In this document: positions 7,123 to 12,657 of the stretch, piece by piece
Layout of the letters: every line of letters starts with the position of its first letter
How positions within the stretch are numbered: position 1 is the stretch's first letter
NCBI GenBank assembly: GCA_030615705.1
Contig: JAUWYT010000014.1
Span: 1-12,657 of the forward strand
Reading direction: 5' to 3'
Source: Chloroflexota bacterium
Lineage (GTDB): Bacteria; Chloroflexota; Anaerolineae; VGOG01
Length of the DNA stretch: 12,657 nt
Translations under genes and position numbers: made by a program
Notes under the pieces: generated by a model
Seen by the model: only the letters and a program-made list of their open reading frames with translations
Told to the model about the DNA's origin: nothing
Databases searched by the model: none

Positions 7123-8409
7123 ATGGATATGAACATCGTCGAATTGGAGACCAGAAAGCTGGACAAGCTGCGAGAGATGGCCCGAGAGTTGGACATCTCT
7201 GGCTGTACCCGCCTCAAGAAGAATGATTTGATCATGCGCCTCCTTAAAGCCAACGCCGAGCGACAGGGCTATATCTTCGGCGGAGGTGTGCTGGACATCG
7301 TGCACGAAGGCATCGGTTTCCTCCGTTCGGACCATCTCTTGCCTGGCCCTGAAGATATCTACGTCTCACAATCCCAGATCCGTCGTTTCGGCTTGCGCAC
7401 CGGCGACATGGTCATCGGCCAAGTCCGTCCTCCTAAGGAGACGGAGAGGTACTTCGGCCTGCTGCGGGTGGAAGCAGTTAACGGTCTGGATCCCGAGGCA
7501 GCCAAGCTGCGCCCCAAGTTTGAGAGACTGATCCCTATCTTTCCCAATCAAATGCTCGTTCTGGAGACCAAAGCAAACATACTGGCCCCCCGGCTGCTTG
7601 ATCTGATCGCTCCTATTGGCAGGGGGCAGCGAGGTTTGATCGTCTCCCCTCCCAAGGCAGGCAAAACCACTATCCTGAAGCAAATAGCCAACGGCATCAC
7701 CACCAACTACAACCACATTCATCTCATGGTCGTCCTCATCGGTGAGCGGCCTGAGGAAGTGACCGACATGGATCGCTCGGTGGAAGCCGAGGTGGTGGCT
7801 GCCACCTTTGATGATCCTGTCCGGGATCAGGTCCGCGTAGCCGAGATGGCCCTGGCGCGAGCCAAGCGCCTGGTCGAGAGCGACAGAGATGTGGTTATCC
7901 TTTTGGACGGCATCACCCGCCTGACCAGAGCCTATAATCTCACCGTTCCTCCAAGTGGCCGTACCCTCTCCGGCGGCATCGATCCAGCGGCTCTCTATCC
8001 ACCCAAGCGTTTCTTCGGTGCAGCTCGCAAGATCGAGGAAGGAGGAAGCCTGACTATTATCGCCACCTGCCTTGTGGAAACGGGCAGCCGTATGGATGAC
8101 GTCATCTACGAGGAATTCAAAGGTACAGGCAACATGGAACTGCATCTCAATCGCAGGTTGGCGGAACGGTATATCTTCCCTGCCTTCGATATCCGACGCT
8201 CCAGCACGCGCCGAGAGGAACTGCTGCTGGATGAGGAGACCCTGGAAAAAGTTTGGATCATGCGGAAGATGATATCTTACATGATGGTTCCACCCCCATC
8301 GGGTGCTGGGTTGGATATCGCTGGTGCTCTCGACGCCCTGTTGGGACGGCTGGCAAGAACCAAGAGCAATCAAGAATTCCTGGCGACGTTGAGCAAGGAT
8401 GTGCTCTAA
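7123..8409 (+). CDS. rho: Transcription termination factor Rho
   Basis: Rho is the hexameric RNA-dependent ATPase/helicase that ends transcription at unstructured C-rich sites. The 428-residue product has a Rho_N helical domain (about 4-46) and a cold-shock-type RNA-binding domain (about 48-120). The RecA-type motor contains Walker [10 protein letters not shown] (175-183), the catalytic Glu in [11 protein letters not shown] (Glu211), and Walker [11 protein letters not shown] (257-266). The secondary RNA-binding loop and [20 protein letters not shown] follow, then the [16 protein letters not shown] segment. I start at ATG 7123, four to six nt after GGAGAG. An ATG at 7111 overlaps that site and would add four residues. 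There is no long insertion between the domains, unlike actinobacterial Rho. Walker B reads LLDGITR rather than the commoner LLDSITR. No terminator is visible after the gene. Confidence 0.98.
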   Translation: MDMNIVELETRKLDKLREMARELDISGCTRLKKNDLIMRLLKANAERQGYIFGGGVLDIVHEGIGFLRSDHLLPGPEDIYVSQSQIRRFGLRTGDMVIGQVRPPKETERYFGLLRVEAVNGLDPEAAKLRPKFERLIPIFPNQMLVLETKANILAPRLLDLIAPIGRGQRGLIVSPPKAGKTTILKQIANGITTNYNHIHLMVVLIGERPEEVTDMDRSVEAEVVAATFDDPVRDQVRVAEMALARAKRLVESDRDVVILLDGITRLTRAYNLTVPPSGRTLSGGIDPAALYPPKRFFGAARKIEEGGSLTIIATCLVETGSRMDDVIYEEFKGTGNMELHLNRRLAERYIFPAFDIRRSSTRREELLLDEETLEKVWIMRKMISYMMVPPPSGAGLDIAGALDALLGRLARTKSNQEFLATLSKDVL

Positions 8410-8450
8410 ATCACATTGGAGAGATTACAGGTAGGGTGAAAAGGGCCGAT

Positions 8451-8478
8451 TTGACAATTTGTGGTCTTGTGTTATAAT
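8451..8478 (+). promoter_or_regulatory. Near-consensus sigma-70 promoter of the LysM-M23 gene
   Basis: TTGACA (8451-8456) is a perfect -35 and TATAAT (8473-8478) a perfect -10, separated by 16 nt, with TGT before the -10. Transcription should start near 8485. A start codon at GTG 8490 would then be almost leaderless, which favours the ATG at 8535 as the real start. It is the strongest promoter in the window. Confidence 0.85.
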
Positions 8479-8534
8479 GTGCGACGGAAGTGCACCTTAT
8501 CCGACGGTGTACTCGTTGGAGAAGAGAGGAGCGA

Positions 8535-9770
8535 ATGGAAATCCCAGCCGATTTCCCCCCAGCAGGGGAAATAGAGGATGGGCCCTTGATCGGACGTTGG
8601 TCTACCCTCTGGCCAAGCGCAAGAGACTGGGTTCCCAAAACAAAAATACGGATCTCGATAGTCAAGGTGGGCGGCAGGCCCTTCTTCTCCCGTTTCATCT
8701 CTCACTTGATCATCATCGTGCTGGCTGTCTCGACCACTCTACTGAGCAAGGTGGAGATCCCGAGGGCTGACCGACCAGGTTCCCTGCCCACCTCAACCCC
8801 AGCTCCTAGCTTGGGTTTCCGCCTGCATGCTGGCCTCTCAGTCCGGGGAGGACCCCGTTCCCAGGACGAAGACGCCATCGTCCGAGCTCCTGTGCCCCAC
8901 ACGATTTTTGCCCCTACTTCCACTCCTACTCCTACCTCTACCCCTACTCTCACTCCTATCCCCACTCCCACACCTACCCCCACTCCTACTATCGTGCCCA
9001 CCGAAGAGCCTCGTGAATTGGCGCGACAAGGGATCATCACCTACACTGTACAGACTGGTGACACTCTTTACGGCATCGCTGAGAAGTTCGACATCAGCGC
9101 CGATACTATCATGTGGGCCAGCGGCCGGCTGGAGGATCACCCCGACCTCCTGAAGATAGGCCAGGTGCTAGCCATCCTGCCTGTAGACGGGGTCTACCGT
9201 ACGGTGGTCGAGGGCGACACCCTGGAGAGAATAGCTCAGCAATACGCGGTTGAAGTTTCAGCCATCATAGAATGCGAATACAATGACTTAGAGAGCCCTT
9301 ATAGGCTGGTCTCGGGGCAGAAGCTTATCGTTCCCGGCGGCAAAAAGCCCTACCAGCCTCGTGTCGTGCATGCCTATTCTGGTCCCATCCCCGAGGGAGC
9401 TGCTAGAGGCACCAGCAGCTTTGTCTGGCCGGCCAGTGGGACTATCACTCAGAAATTCTGGGATAGGCATAAGGCTATTGACATCGGCGCCCCCACGGGC
9501 ACTTCCGTCGTCGCTGCAGATTCCGGCTACGTAGTCCAGACCGGTTGGAGTGAGTACGGCTATGGCAAATACGTGGTTATTGACCACGGCAACGGTTTCC
9601 AGACCCTTTACGCCCATCTCAGCACCATCTTAGTTGAGGTCGGCCAATCCGTCGGCAAAGGTGAAAGAATCGGATCAACAGGCGAAAGTGGCAGAACAAC
9701 GGGGCCCCACCTCCACTTCGAAATCCGATACAACGGTGTCCAGCGCAACCCCTTTGGGTATCTGCCATAG
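8535..9770 (+). CDS. LysM-LysM-M23 peptidoglycan endopeptidase, membrane-anchored
   Basis: This is a secreted or membrane-tethered wall hydrolase of 411 residues. A cytoplasmic segment precedes one membrane helix (about 56-72). A Thr/Pro-rich linker (about 127-156) leads to two LysM domains that bind glycan (about 168-212, YTVQTGDTLYGIAEKF, and about 218-272, YRTVVEGDTLERIAQQY). The C-terminal M23/LytM peptidase (about 304-409) carries the metal ligands in HKAIDIG and HLHFE, and YAHLS before them, so it should be active. M23 enzymes cut peptide cross-bridges, while some act as amidase activators. The first LysM has a short insert near its C-terminus. The ATG at 8535 follows GAGAGGAG; a GTG 15 codons upstream is in frame but nearly at the transcription start. 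It is monocistronic, with its own promoter and terminator. Confidence 0.93.
   Translation: MEIPADFPPAGEIEDGPLIGRWSTLWPSARDWVPKTKIRISIVKVGGRPFFSRFISHLIIIVLAVSTTLLSKVEIPRADRPGSLPTSTPAPSLGFRLHAGLSVRGGPRSQDEDAIVRAPVPHTIFAPTSTPTPTSTPTLTPIPTPTPTPTPTIVPTEEPRELARQGIITYTVQTGDTLYGIAEKFDISADTIMWASGRLEDHPDLLKIGQVLAILPVDGVYRTVVEGDTLERIAQQYAVEVSAIIECEYNDLESPYRLVSGQKLIVPGGKKPYQPRVVHAYSGPIPEGAARGTSSFVWPASGTITQKFWDRHKAIDIGAPTGTSVVAADSGYVVQTGWSEYGYGKYVVIDHGNGFQTLYAHLSTILVEVGQSVGKGERIGSTGESGRTTGPHLHFEIRYNGVQRNPFGYLP
8911..8990 (+). repeat. CCTACT/CCCACT 6-nt tandem repeat encoding the Thr/Pro linker
   Basis: About thirteen imperfect 6-nt units rich in ACTCCT and ACTCCC encode the repeating Thr-Pro linker of the LysM-M23 protein. 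Every third base varies most, so the repeat is kept at the protein level. Such tracts can change length by slippage in 6-nt steps without breaking the frame. Confidence 0.8.
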
Positions 9771-9800
9771 GGAACTTTTGACGTTAAAATTAATAAGGGT

Positions 9801-9847
9801 CCAAAAACAAAAGGGCAGAGATTTTCAACCTCTGCCCTCGTTTTTGG
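9801..9847 (+). terminator. Long-stem intrinsic terminator after the M23 gene, possibly bidirectional
   Basis: AGGGCAGAG (9812-9820) pairs perfectly with CTCTGCCCT (9830-9838) around a 9-nt loop. The stem continues outward with CCAAAAAC (9801-9808) and GTTTTTGG (9840-9847). The T5 run lies in the right arm on the + strand and the A5 run in the left arm serves the other strand, so it could stop transcription both ways. Confidence 0.9.
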
Positions 9848-9864
9848 CTTGCCTTTTCTGAGGT

Positions 9865-9893
9865 TTGATTTAGATAATAATCTGTTGTATAAT
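9865..9893 (+). promoter_or_regulatory. Orphan promoter downstream of the M23 terminator
   Basis: TTGATT (9865-9870), a 17-nt spacer and TATAAT (9888-9893). It lies 18 nt after the terminator stem. The next recognisable coding region begins only at about 10338, more than 430 nt from the predicted start near 9900, so it makes either a long leader, a small RNA, or the mRNA of a gene that has since decayed. Confidence 0.65.
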
Positions 9894-9913
9894 GGGGCCA
9901 CTGTGACAGATAC

Positions 9914-10009
9914 GACTTCGACGAGCTCAGTCGAGTCGGTGAGCCTGAGTTGGAAGCCCTGTCGGCCAGCAAGGGCCAAGGCTTCGCCCTGACGGGCTCG
10001 AGCCCGAAG
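9914..10009. repeat. CTTCGAC/GCTCAG interspersed repeat, copy 3, with adjacent palindrome
   Basis: CTTCGACGAGCTCAG (9915-9929) continues to TGAGCCTGAGTTGGAAG (about 9940-9956). CTTC/GAAG and GCTCA/TGAGC pair to form an imperfect hairpin. Directly downstream, GGGCTCGAGCCC (9994-10005) is a perfect 12-bp palindrome flanked by CTTCG (9982-9986) and CGAAG (10005-10009). These elements lie right after the orphan promoter, so they would form the 5' end of its transcript. Confidence 0.65.
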
Positions 10010-10030
10010 GGTAGATCACCCAGGGGGTAA

Positions 10031-10360
10031 TCAAGGTCTCCATCGCACGAACCCCACTTTGCACCTTACTGGTTCACTCCCAACGGGCAATTGGCTGGCT
10101 GCTGGGATATCTTTCGCACCATCCTGCCAGACAATGTGCCGCCCGGATCAGAAGTAAACCACCCCGCAGCAAGCTGCGGGGCATTTCCCAGCGGAATGAT
10201 TGTGTTGGGGGGGGCTGCCGCCCCGAAAGCGCCGCTGGCCATTCCTCCCGCCAGCAAGCTGGGGGGCACGCTGGCGAATCTAGTGAATGTGCCTAACGTC
10301 GTCCTGAAAAGGTCCAGCCACCCCTGGGTAATACACGTTGCGCTGGGACTTTGTAGGTGA
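10031..10360 (+). pseudogene. Possible coding remnant interrupted by hairpin repeats
   Basis: One frame is open from the stop at 10028-10030 to 10361. Its first part reads like real protein (HEPHFAPYWFTPNGQ, then CWDIFRTILPDNVPPGSE), with aromatic and Gly/Pro content unlike a random frame. From about 10162 it runs through palindromic DNA and turns into low-complexity Ala/Pro/Gly. The discoidin ORF starts in another frame at the end of this stretch. I recognise no family. It may be an old 5' part of the discoidin gene separated by a repeat insertion and a frameshift, or simply chance. Confidence 0.25.
10162..10262. repeat. Cluster of three REP-like GC hairpins
   Basis: Three stems follow each other: CCCCGCAGC-aa-GCTGCGGGG (10162-10181), GGGGC-tgcc-GCCCC (10211-10224) and CCAGC-aa-GCTGG (10251-10262, with further CCC/GGG pairing outside). 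The first and third share CAGCAAGCTG followed by GGGGCA, so they look like diverged copies. The dense short palindromes resemble REP or MITE-like elements; no transposase lies nearby. Confidence 0.65.
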
Positions 10361-10820
10361 GAGAATAGCCTGGTTCTCAAAAGAAGGAGCGACTCCGTTA
10401 GAGGTGGCCATTGAGGTCGCCGAAGGGGGCATCCGTTCAACTCCCTGGCGGGCCCAGGCTAGCCACAACCAGGCCAACGTGAGCAAAGCCTTTGACAGCG
10501 ACCCGGATACCTTCTGGGATAGCGAGGCCGCGCAGCAGCCGGGCATGTGGTACGAACTGGATCTGGGCCAGACCCAAACCATTGAGCGGATAAAGATAGA
10601 GAGCCCTGGGCGGGGCTTCGCCGTGGGCTGCACCATGAGCGTCTCCACCGACCGGACCGATTGGCAGGTGGTGGATGAGAATCCCCACAACTGGAAATCC
10701 ATTGATGCCAGCTTCACCCCCCGCTCGGTGCGCTACATCAAGATTGAGCAGACCGGATCTCCCAGTTGGGGTGCTCGTTGGCTCATCAGCGAGGTCACCG
10801 TCGGCCTGGCACATCCCTAA
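10338..10820 (+). CDS. F5/8 type C (discoidin) domain protein, probably a truncated gene
   Basis: The 160-residue product is almost entirely one F5/8 type C/discoidin-like jelly-roll domain. It shows ASHNQANVSKAFDSDPDTFW (41-60), PGMWYELDLGQ (68-78), IERIKIESPG, then the closing VRYIKIEQTG and WGARWLISEVTV (144-155). Such domains bind carbohydrates or membranes and normally sit in larger secreted or membrane proteins. Here there is no signal peptide, no membrane segment and no enzyme domain. The only start is a TTG at 10338 without a ribosome-binding site, three codons after a stop. The first 28 residues (RWDFVGERIAWFSKEGATPLEVAIEV) do not belong to the domain and look like the end of an upstream module. 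The likely reading is the 3' remnant of a larger gene. The domain call is firm; expression is doubtful. Confidence 0.65.
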   Translation: MRWDFVGERIAWFSKEGATPLEVAIEVAEGGIRSTPWRAQASHNQANVSKAFDSDPDTFWDSEAAQQPGMWYELDLGQTQTIERIKIESPGRGFAVGCTMSVSTDRTDWQVVDENPHNWKSIDASFTPRSVRYIKIEQTGSPSWGARWLISEVTVGLAHP

Positions 10821-10904
10821 TCCGTAAATTCGTAAGTTCGTAGATTCGTAGATTCGTGACGAACCACGAATTTACGAATCTACGAGTCTACGAGTTCACG
10901 ATTA
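10818..10904. repeat. Large palindrome built of 8-nt TTCGTA units
   Basis: The left arm (10823-10858) consists of four 8-nt units of the type GATTCGTA and pairs with the right arm (10865-10900) around a 6-nt loop, with about six mismatches in 36. TAAT (10818-10821) and ATTA (10901-10904) extend the stem past one bulged base. It fills the entire gap from the stop codon of the discoidin ORF to just before the AGGAGGTGA of the next gene. As RNA it would be a very long hairpin without a T-run. Confidence 0.85.
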
Positions 10905-10921
10905 TTACAGGAGGTGACCCA

Positions 10922-11995
10922 ATGAAGGAAACGAAGCGAATCTCCTTCAGCATACCGACGGCACATGAGAGGTTGGCCGCTTTTGGGCTTACAGAGGAGG
11001 AAATCGAGCGTAGCCTGGACTTGGTGGAACAGAAATACGGCCCTGTGGATGAACTGGTGCCTGGAGAGTACGCCATCGAGCTGCCCATCGAAGAGCCTGG
11101 GGCCCCAGTCTACACTAACCAAGACGTGATCAGTTCCTTTTACGCAGCCGCTAGACAAGTCGGAGCGGACGGCTGGAGTTGGCTAAGCCGGGCTGGACTA
11201 ACCGGCCTGGTAGCCGACCGCCAGGGGGAGTATCGGGGGCCAGCAATTGACGACCTGCCCGGCTTGACAGCGGGGGAGAAGGCCAGAATCCAAGCCATTT
11301 TGGCGCCTACTGCGGCACCACCTGCTGAGGCCGTCCCCAGTTTCACCTGGGTCGGCCCCACCGGCAATCACGATAGCGGTCGCTTTGGCCATCAGATTGA
11401 GATGATCGTCATCCACTTCACCGCCAGCGGCAGCGGCACAGGCACGGTATCCTGGTTCAAGAACCCTCAGAGCAAGGTCAGCGCCCATTATGTCATTGAC
11501 CGTGACGGCAGGATGTTCCAGGTGGTCAAAGACGGCAACAACGCCTGGCACGCTGGCCTATCCAGCAGGCCAGCGCTGGGCCTGGAGGCCAACCGCCTAC
11601 GTTTGGAGAGGGGCGACCTGATCCGGCCTAACCCCCGGGCCATCGGCATCGAGATCGTGAACTGGGGCCCTCTGGAGAAAAGGGATAACAAGTACTACAA
11701 CTGGACGGGGAAAGAGCATCTAGGGCAGGTGGTCGAGGCCGGCGGTCAATACTGGGAGCCATACACCGAGTCCCAGTACGACAGCCTGATCGAGTTGGTC
11801 TCCTACCTCTGCAAGCGGTACGGCGTAACAATCCGGTACCCGCCCCAGGGCGCCGGCGTCTACCATGAGAGGCCGCAGGATCTGGCCGATTTCAGCGGCA
11901 TCCTGGGACACAGCGCTATTGACAATACCAAGTCCGACCCTGGCCCCCATTTCGACTGGGATCGCCTGATGGCCGGGCTGCGGTCAGCGGGCTAA
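10922..11995 (+). CDS. Amidase_2 (AmpD/PGRP-type) N-acetylmuramoyl-L-alanine amidase with unknown N-terminal module
   Basis: The 357-residue protein ends in an Amidase_2 domain (about 150-355). It has IVIHFTASGSG with zinc ligand His165, SAHYVIDRDGRMFQVV, AWHAG, the IGIEIVNWG strand (Glu244), and ILGHSAIDNTKSDPGPHFDW with His330 and Asp339. It should cleave the muramoyl-alanine amide bond. Residues 1-130 contain an Amidase-unrelated, mostly helical module (YTNQDVISSFYAAARQ, then WSWLSRAGLTGL and a Gly-Pro-rich turn) that I cannot name, followed by an Ala/Pro linker. No signal peptide or membrane segment is present, so it is cytoplasmic, exported by another route, or endolysin-like. AGGAGGTGA (10909-10917), a perfect anti-16S match four nt from the ATG, fixes the start. 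A GTG further upstream lies inside the palindrome and is rejected. No phage genes are adjacent. Confidence 0.9.
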   Translation: MKETKRISFSIPTAHERLAAFGLTEEEIERSLDLVEQKYGPVDELVPGEYAIELPIEEPGAPVYTNQDVISSFYAAARQVGADGWSWLSRAGLTGLVADRQGEYRGPAIDDLPGLTAGEKARIQAILAPTAAPPAEAVPSFTWVGPTGNHDSGRFGHQIEMIVIHFTASGSGTGTVSWFKNPQSKVSAHYVIDRDGRMFQVVKDGNNAWHAGLSSRPALGLEANRLRLERGDLIRPNPRAIGIEIVNWGPLEKRDNKYYNWTGKEHLGQVVEAGGQYWEPYTESQYDSLIELVSYLCKRYGVTIRYPPQGAGVYHERPQDLADFSGILGHSAIDNTKSDPGPHFDWDRLMAGLRSAG

Positions 11996-12030
11996 GTGCT
12001 TATCAGACTATTACTGCAGCTTTCATCCTA

Positions 12031-12130
12031 CCACAAAGACACAAAGACACCAAGATTACAGAATTACTGTATTTCCTTCGTGTCTTCGTGGCGTTCGGCT
12101 GAGCTCACGCCGAAGCCTTGGTGGTTAATC
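12031..12130. repeat. CTTCGTGT-type inverted repeat with a second repeat inside it
   Basis: CCACAAAGACACAAAG (12031-12046) is the inverted counterpart of CTTCGTGTCTTCGTGG (12076-12091) with two mismatches. The mismatches would be G-U pairs if transcribed from the minus strand. The centre is a perfect TACAG-aatta-CTGTA hairpin (12057-12071). The right arm is made of 8-nt units (CTTCGTGT, CTTCGTGG, CTTGGTGG), but between the second and third sit 24-25 bases (about 12092-12116) that read GTTCGGCTGAGCTCACGCC plus GAAG. This is copy 4 of the CTTCGRC/GCTCAG family, with its own TTCGGC/GCCGAA stem. Confidence 0.7.
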
Positions 12131-12283
12131 TGAAAGTTGCTCGACGGTAGACAGATACGCTAGGACGATCGCTGGAAGGATGTCGAGGTGTTTTGGCCTG
12201 CTGCGCCGAAGGCCCTCTGGGCTGGAAGCCGTGGGTCGAAACCCCTCAACTTATTTGAGGTGGCAGATGTTATTGGGATCAAA

Positions 12284-12373
12284 GCACTTGTCCTGTACCC
12301 TTTGTCCTTGGGCCCTGTACTTAGGCCGCCTTCTGTCCTTGGGCCAGAGGACCAAGGGTACAGGACTAAGTGC
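12284..12373. repeat. Large inverted repeat of GTCCTTGG-type units
   Basis: The left arm 12284-12308 (GCACTTGTCCTGTACCC then TTTGTCCT) pairs with 12348-12373 (AGGACCAAGGGTACAGG then ACTAAGTGC) with one mismatch and a small bulge. The interior repeats the units CCTTGGGCC and CCTGTAC. More unit copies (CCAAGG, ACAAGTACAGGG) follow to about 12400. It lies directly upstream of, and partly inside, the open frame of the partial lipoprotein gene. Confidence 0.75.
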
Positions 12374-12419
12374 CAAAGGACCAAGGGCGACAAGTACAGG
12401 GCGGCCAGTGGTCGTGGTC

Positions 12420-12657
12420 ATGTCGGCCGTCTTGCTGGTAACCTCCTGCCGAGGGGCCATTCCCTTACTTCGACAAGGCTCAGTACAAGTCTCTGGCCGT
12501 GATGCGACACCGAGTCCCATACCCTTGGAAGCCGAGGATACAGCCCGAGCCTTCTTGGAGTCCTGGGAGCGAAGCGATTACGGAGCCATGTATGCACTCC
12601 TCTCCCCATCAGCTCAAACGACCATCGGCCCTGAGGAGTTCGCCAGGTTCTATGGGG
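12420..12657 (+). CDS. Partial lipoprotein with NTF2-like / MecA_N-type domain (5' part only)
   Basis: The frame runs from at least 12339 to the window edge without a stop. From ATG 12420 it encodes a hydrophobic stretch ending in LLVTSC, a plausible lipobox with Cys10. Then come a short linker (PLLRQGSVQVSG) and EDTARAFLESWERSDYGAMY followed by ALLSPSAQTTIGPEEFARFY. That last segment matches the start of an NTF2-like domain as found at the N-terminus of PBP2a-type penicillin-binding proteins (MecA_N). A transpeptidase domain would be expected downstream but lies outside the window. The start is uncertain. ATG 12420, GTG 12408/12414 or TTG 12339 are all in frame and none has a good ribosome-binding site. 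With TTG 12339 the signal peptide gains a basic n-region encoded by the upstream repeat. Confidence 0.65.
   Translation, partial: MSAVLLVTSCRGAIPLLRQGSVQVSGRDATPSPIPLEAEDTARAFLESWERSDYGAMYALLSPSAQTTIGPEEFARFYG
12468..12489. repeat. CTTCGAC/GCTCAG interspersed repeat, copy 5, inside the lipoprotein frame
   Basis: CTTCGACAAGGCTCAG (12468-12483) continuing to TACAAG is a fifth member of the family seen at 91-166, 5893-5951, 9914-9956 and 12092-12116. It lies inside the predicted coding frame and encodes LRQGSVQ, in the flexible linker just after the lipidated cysteine. Confidence 0.6.

Larger units (their letters stand above)
11996..12419. other. Repeat-rich intergenic region after the Amidase_2 gene
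   Basis: I see no gene here apart from the upstream part of the frame that becomes the lipoprotein gene at the window end. It holds an interrupted inverted repeat (12031-12130), a small CCTCAA/TTGAGG hairpin (12244-12260) and a large inverted repeat (12284-12373). No intrinsic terminator with a T-run follows the amidase gene. Confidence 0.6.

Noticed and set aside
7366..8373. Long open frame of about 335 codons on the minus strand opposite rho
   Set aside because: It is fully antisense to a secure rho gene, has no recognisable domain and reflects the codon pattern of the other strand.
10856..10921. Upstream GTG start for the Amidase_2 gene
   Set aside because: The extra 22 codons come from the palindrome and would place the perfect AGGAGGTGA inside the coding region; ATG 10922 fits better.
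12231..12245. tRNA-like T-arm (GTGGGTCGAAACCCC)
   Set aside because: The loop is one base short of the T-loop pattern and no acceptor, D or anticodon arms can be built around it.
12284..12400. Repeated units that could suggest a CRISPR array
   Set aside because: The units are short, imperfect and arranged as an inverted repeat without regular spacers, and no cas genes are present.
12188..12502. 104-codon open frame across the inverted repeat
   Set aside because: It is in a different frame from the MecA_N-like gene, is low-complexity and is coded mostly by repeat DNA.

Overview
This window reads as a chromosomal segment of a free-living bacterium that makes peptidoglycan, most likely a member of the Chloroflexota (Anaerolineae-like). 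The placement is an inference from four things. The rpsB-tsf-pyrH-frr-uppS-cdsA order is broadly bacterial. The secreted wall enzymes carry Thr/Pro-rich linkers. EF-Ts is of the short type (197 residues). The intergenic regions are crowded with short palindromic and 8-nt-periodic repeats, which I remember from Chloroflexota metagenome bins. The phylum was not tested by any search.

Layout. Positions 1-456 hold no convincing gene, only a repeat and a possible leftward promoter. A membrane-anchored Amidase_3-type cell-wall amidase (457-1302, +) converges tail to tail with a small Trm112-like zinc-ribbon gene (1317-1529, -). An intergenic region with two back-to-back extended -10 promoters then fires leftward into the Trm112 gene and rightward into the translation/envelope cluster: rpsB, tsf, pyrH, frr, an intrinsic terminator, uppS and cdsA. 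A strong promoter directly after the cdsA stop makes a roughly 290-nt leader ahead of rho. A near-consensus promoter after rho drives a LysM-LysM-M23 peptidase gene, which ends in a long-stem intrinsic terminator.

The right third (9771-12657) looks accessory. It has an orphan promoter, a hairpin-rich stretch, an F5/8 type C (discoidin) domain ORF that looks like the remnant of a larger gene, a large palindrome built of 8-nt units, a cytoplasmic-looking Amidase_2 protein with a perfect ribosome-binding site, two more palindromic repeat families (one apparently interrupted by a member of another family), and the 5' part of a lipoprotein gene with an NTF2-like/MecA_N-type domain that runs off the window.

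Taken together, the window couples protein synthesis (S2, EF-Ts, RRF), UMP supply (PyrH), lipid carrier and phospholipid synthesis (UppS, CdsA), transcription termination (Rho) and peptidoglycan remodelling (two amidases, one endopeptidase-type M23 enzyme, and probably a PBP-like protein at the end). I found no CRISPR array, rRNA, tRNA, transposase or recognisable defence system. The most unusual content is the repeat landscape and the promoter and leader architecture, not a new protein system.
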